Of a stretch of 7,093 nucleotides of DNA, positions 6,157-7,093 are shown one piece after another (position 1 is the first letter of the stretch; every line of letters begins with the position of its first letter). The DNA lies in assembly GCA_964544365.1 (NCBI GenBank), contig CAZJCW010000232.1, forward strand, positions 1-7,093, given 5' to 3'. Position numbers and translations under genes: made by a program. Source of the stretch: Alsobacter sp964544365. GTDB taxonomy: Bacteria > Pseudomonadota > Alphaproteobacteria > Rhizobiales > Beijerinckiaceae. Below the pieces are notes generated by a model that saw only the letters and a list, made by a program, of their open reading frames with translations, did no database searches and was not told where the DNA came from.

Positions 6157-7093
6157 ATGTCCCACCTCGACGCCGTCCTCGCCCGCATCGACGCCGATCT
6201 CGACGCTTCGCTCGAGCGGCTCTTCGACTTCCTGCGGATCCAGTCGATCTCCACCGACCGGGCCTACGCATCCGAGTGCCGCAAGGCGGCGGAGTGGCTG
6301 GCGGCTGACCTGCGCGGACTAGGTTTCGCCGACGCGGCGCCGCGCGAGACAGGTGGCCACCCCGCCGTCGTGGGCCATGCACCGAAGGCCGGCGCGCCGA
6401 CCGTGCTGTTCTACGGTCACTATGACGTCCAGCCCGTCGATCCGCTCAACCTCTGGGAGACGCCGCCGTTCGAGCCGCGCATGGCGACGCTGCCGGACGG
6501 CCGGCGGGTGATCTCGGCGCGCGGCGCCTGTGACGACAAGGGCCAGCTGATGACCTTCGTCGAGGCATGCCGGGCGTGGAAGGCGGTCACCGGCTCGCTT
6601 CCGGTCGGCATCACGATGCTGGTCGAAGGCGCCGAGGAGGACGGCTCGAAATTCCTGCCGGAGTTCGTGGAGAAGCACCGGGACGATCTCAAGTCCGACG
6701 TCGCGCTGGTCTGCGACACCGGCATGTGGGACCGCAACACCCCGGCCATCACGGCCTCGCTGCGCGGCATGGTCTACGAGGAGATCACCGTGCGCTGCGC
6801 GGACCGCGATCTTCACTCCGGCATCTTCGGCGGTGCCGCCGCCAATCCCGCCCGCGTGCTCGCCCGCATCATCGCCGACCTGCACGACGCCGACGGCCGC
6901 GTGACGCTGAAGGACTTCTACGAGGGCGTGAGCGAGACCCCCACGCAGATCCTCGAGCAGTGGAAGGGCCTCGGCCTCACCGCGGAGGACTTCCTCGGCC
7001 AGGTCGGGCTGCCCATCCCGGCCGGCGAGAAGGGCCGCATGCTCATCGAGCAGATCCAGTCGCGGCCCACCTGCGACGTCAACGGCATCTGGG
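6157..7093 (+). CDS. M20-family dinuclear-zinc dipeptidase, N-terminal 312 residues; cut by right edge
   Basis: A cytosolic metallopeptidase of the M20 (ArgE/DapE/carnosinase-like) family, most like the long M20 dipeptidases of about 450-470 residues. It therefore lacks about the last third here. Visible metal and catalytic positions, by analogy with human CNDP2, are His88 and Asp90 in FYGHYDVQP, bridging Asp126 in RGACDDKGQ, the general base Glu160 with ligand Glu161 in EGAEEDGS, and Asp187 in VCDTG. His220 in DLHSGIFGG opens the dimerisation domain and reaches the partner active site. The last zinc-binding histidine would lie beyond the edge. The substrate cannot be told from this part; family members cut small peptides. 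The start MSHLDAVLARIDADLDASLE at 6157 fits the family N-terminus, though its ribosome site is weak (only a GAG about 10 bases upstream). No signal peptide is visible. Confidence 0.93.
   Translation, partial: MSHLDAVLARIDADLDASLERLFDFLRIQSISTDRAYASECRKAAEWLAADLRGLGFADAAPRETGGHPAVVGHAPKAGAPTVLFYGHYDVQPVDPLNLWETPPFEPRMATLPDGRRVISARGACDDKGQLMTFVEACRAWKAVTGSLPVGITMLVEGAEEDGSKFLPEFVEKHRDDLKSDVALVCDTGMWDRNTPAITASLRGMVYEEITVRCADRDLHSGIFGGAAANPARVLARIIADLHDADGRVTLKDFYEGVSETPTQILEQWKGLGLTAEDFLGQVGLPIPAGEKGRMLIEQIQSRPTCDVNGIW

Noticed and set aside
6319..6885. 188-residue minus-strand open frame opposite the M20 peptidase
   Set aside because: It is antisense to a gene with all expected zinc ligands in order; no ribosome site or known domain was seen.

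Overview
The window reads as an ordinary chromosomal stretch from a high-GC alphaproteobacterium, probably of the Hyphomicrobiales (Rhizobiales). This placement is an inference from the strong GC bias at third codon positions and from the gene types: a two-subunit methylmalonyl-CoA mutase, a DUF4332 protein, a small DUF2267-like protein and a YjgR/DUF853 ATPase. No rRNA, tRNA, CRISPR array, insertion sequence, prophage gene or integration site was seen.

Left part (1-2475, minus strand): a two-gene operon for methylmalonyl-CoA mutase. The small subunit (mutA-type, 616-2475) is followed after 4 bases by the large catalytic subunit (mutB/scpA-type), which runs off the left edge with its first 203 residues present. 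Together they would interconvert (R)-methylmalonyl-CoA and succinyl-CoA, the last step in propionyl-CoA assimilation. The 178-base divergent spacer (2476-2653) holds an inverted repeat and an 18-base-period direct repeat that could be control sites.

Middle part (2654-4240): a plus-strand gene for an exported SH3-like protein ends convergently against two minus-strand genes. These are a helix-hairpin-helix DUF4332 protein (3365-3775) and, upstream of it, a small glycine-rich DUF2267-like protein (3857-4240). A GC-rich hairpin sits between the convergent gene ends.

Right part (4241-7093, plus strand): a 187-base divergent spacer with a plausible promoter in each direction, then a complete HerA-type DUF853 ATPase (4428-5975). 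After a 181-base gap comes an M20-family dinuclear-zinc peptidase (from 6157), cut by the right edge after 312 residues.

Apart from the mutase pair, neighbouring genes do not form an obvious pathway. I found no convincing new multi-gene system. The points most worth a second look are the candidate operators upstream of the mutase operon, the uncharacterised small protein paired with the DUF4332 protein, and the cysteine-rich exported SH3 protein.
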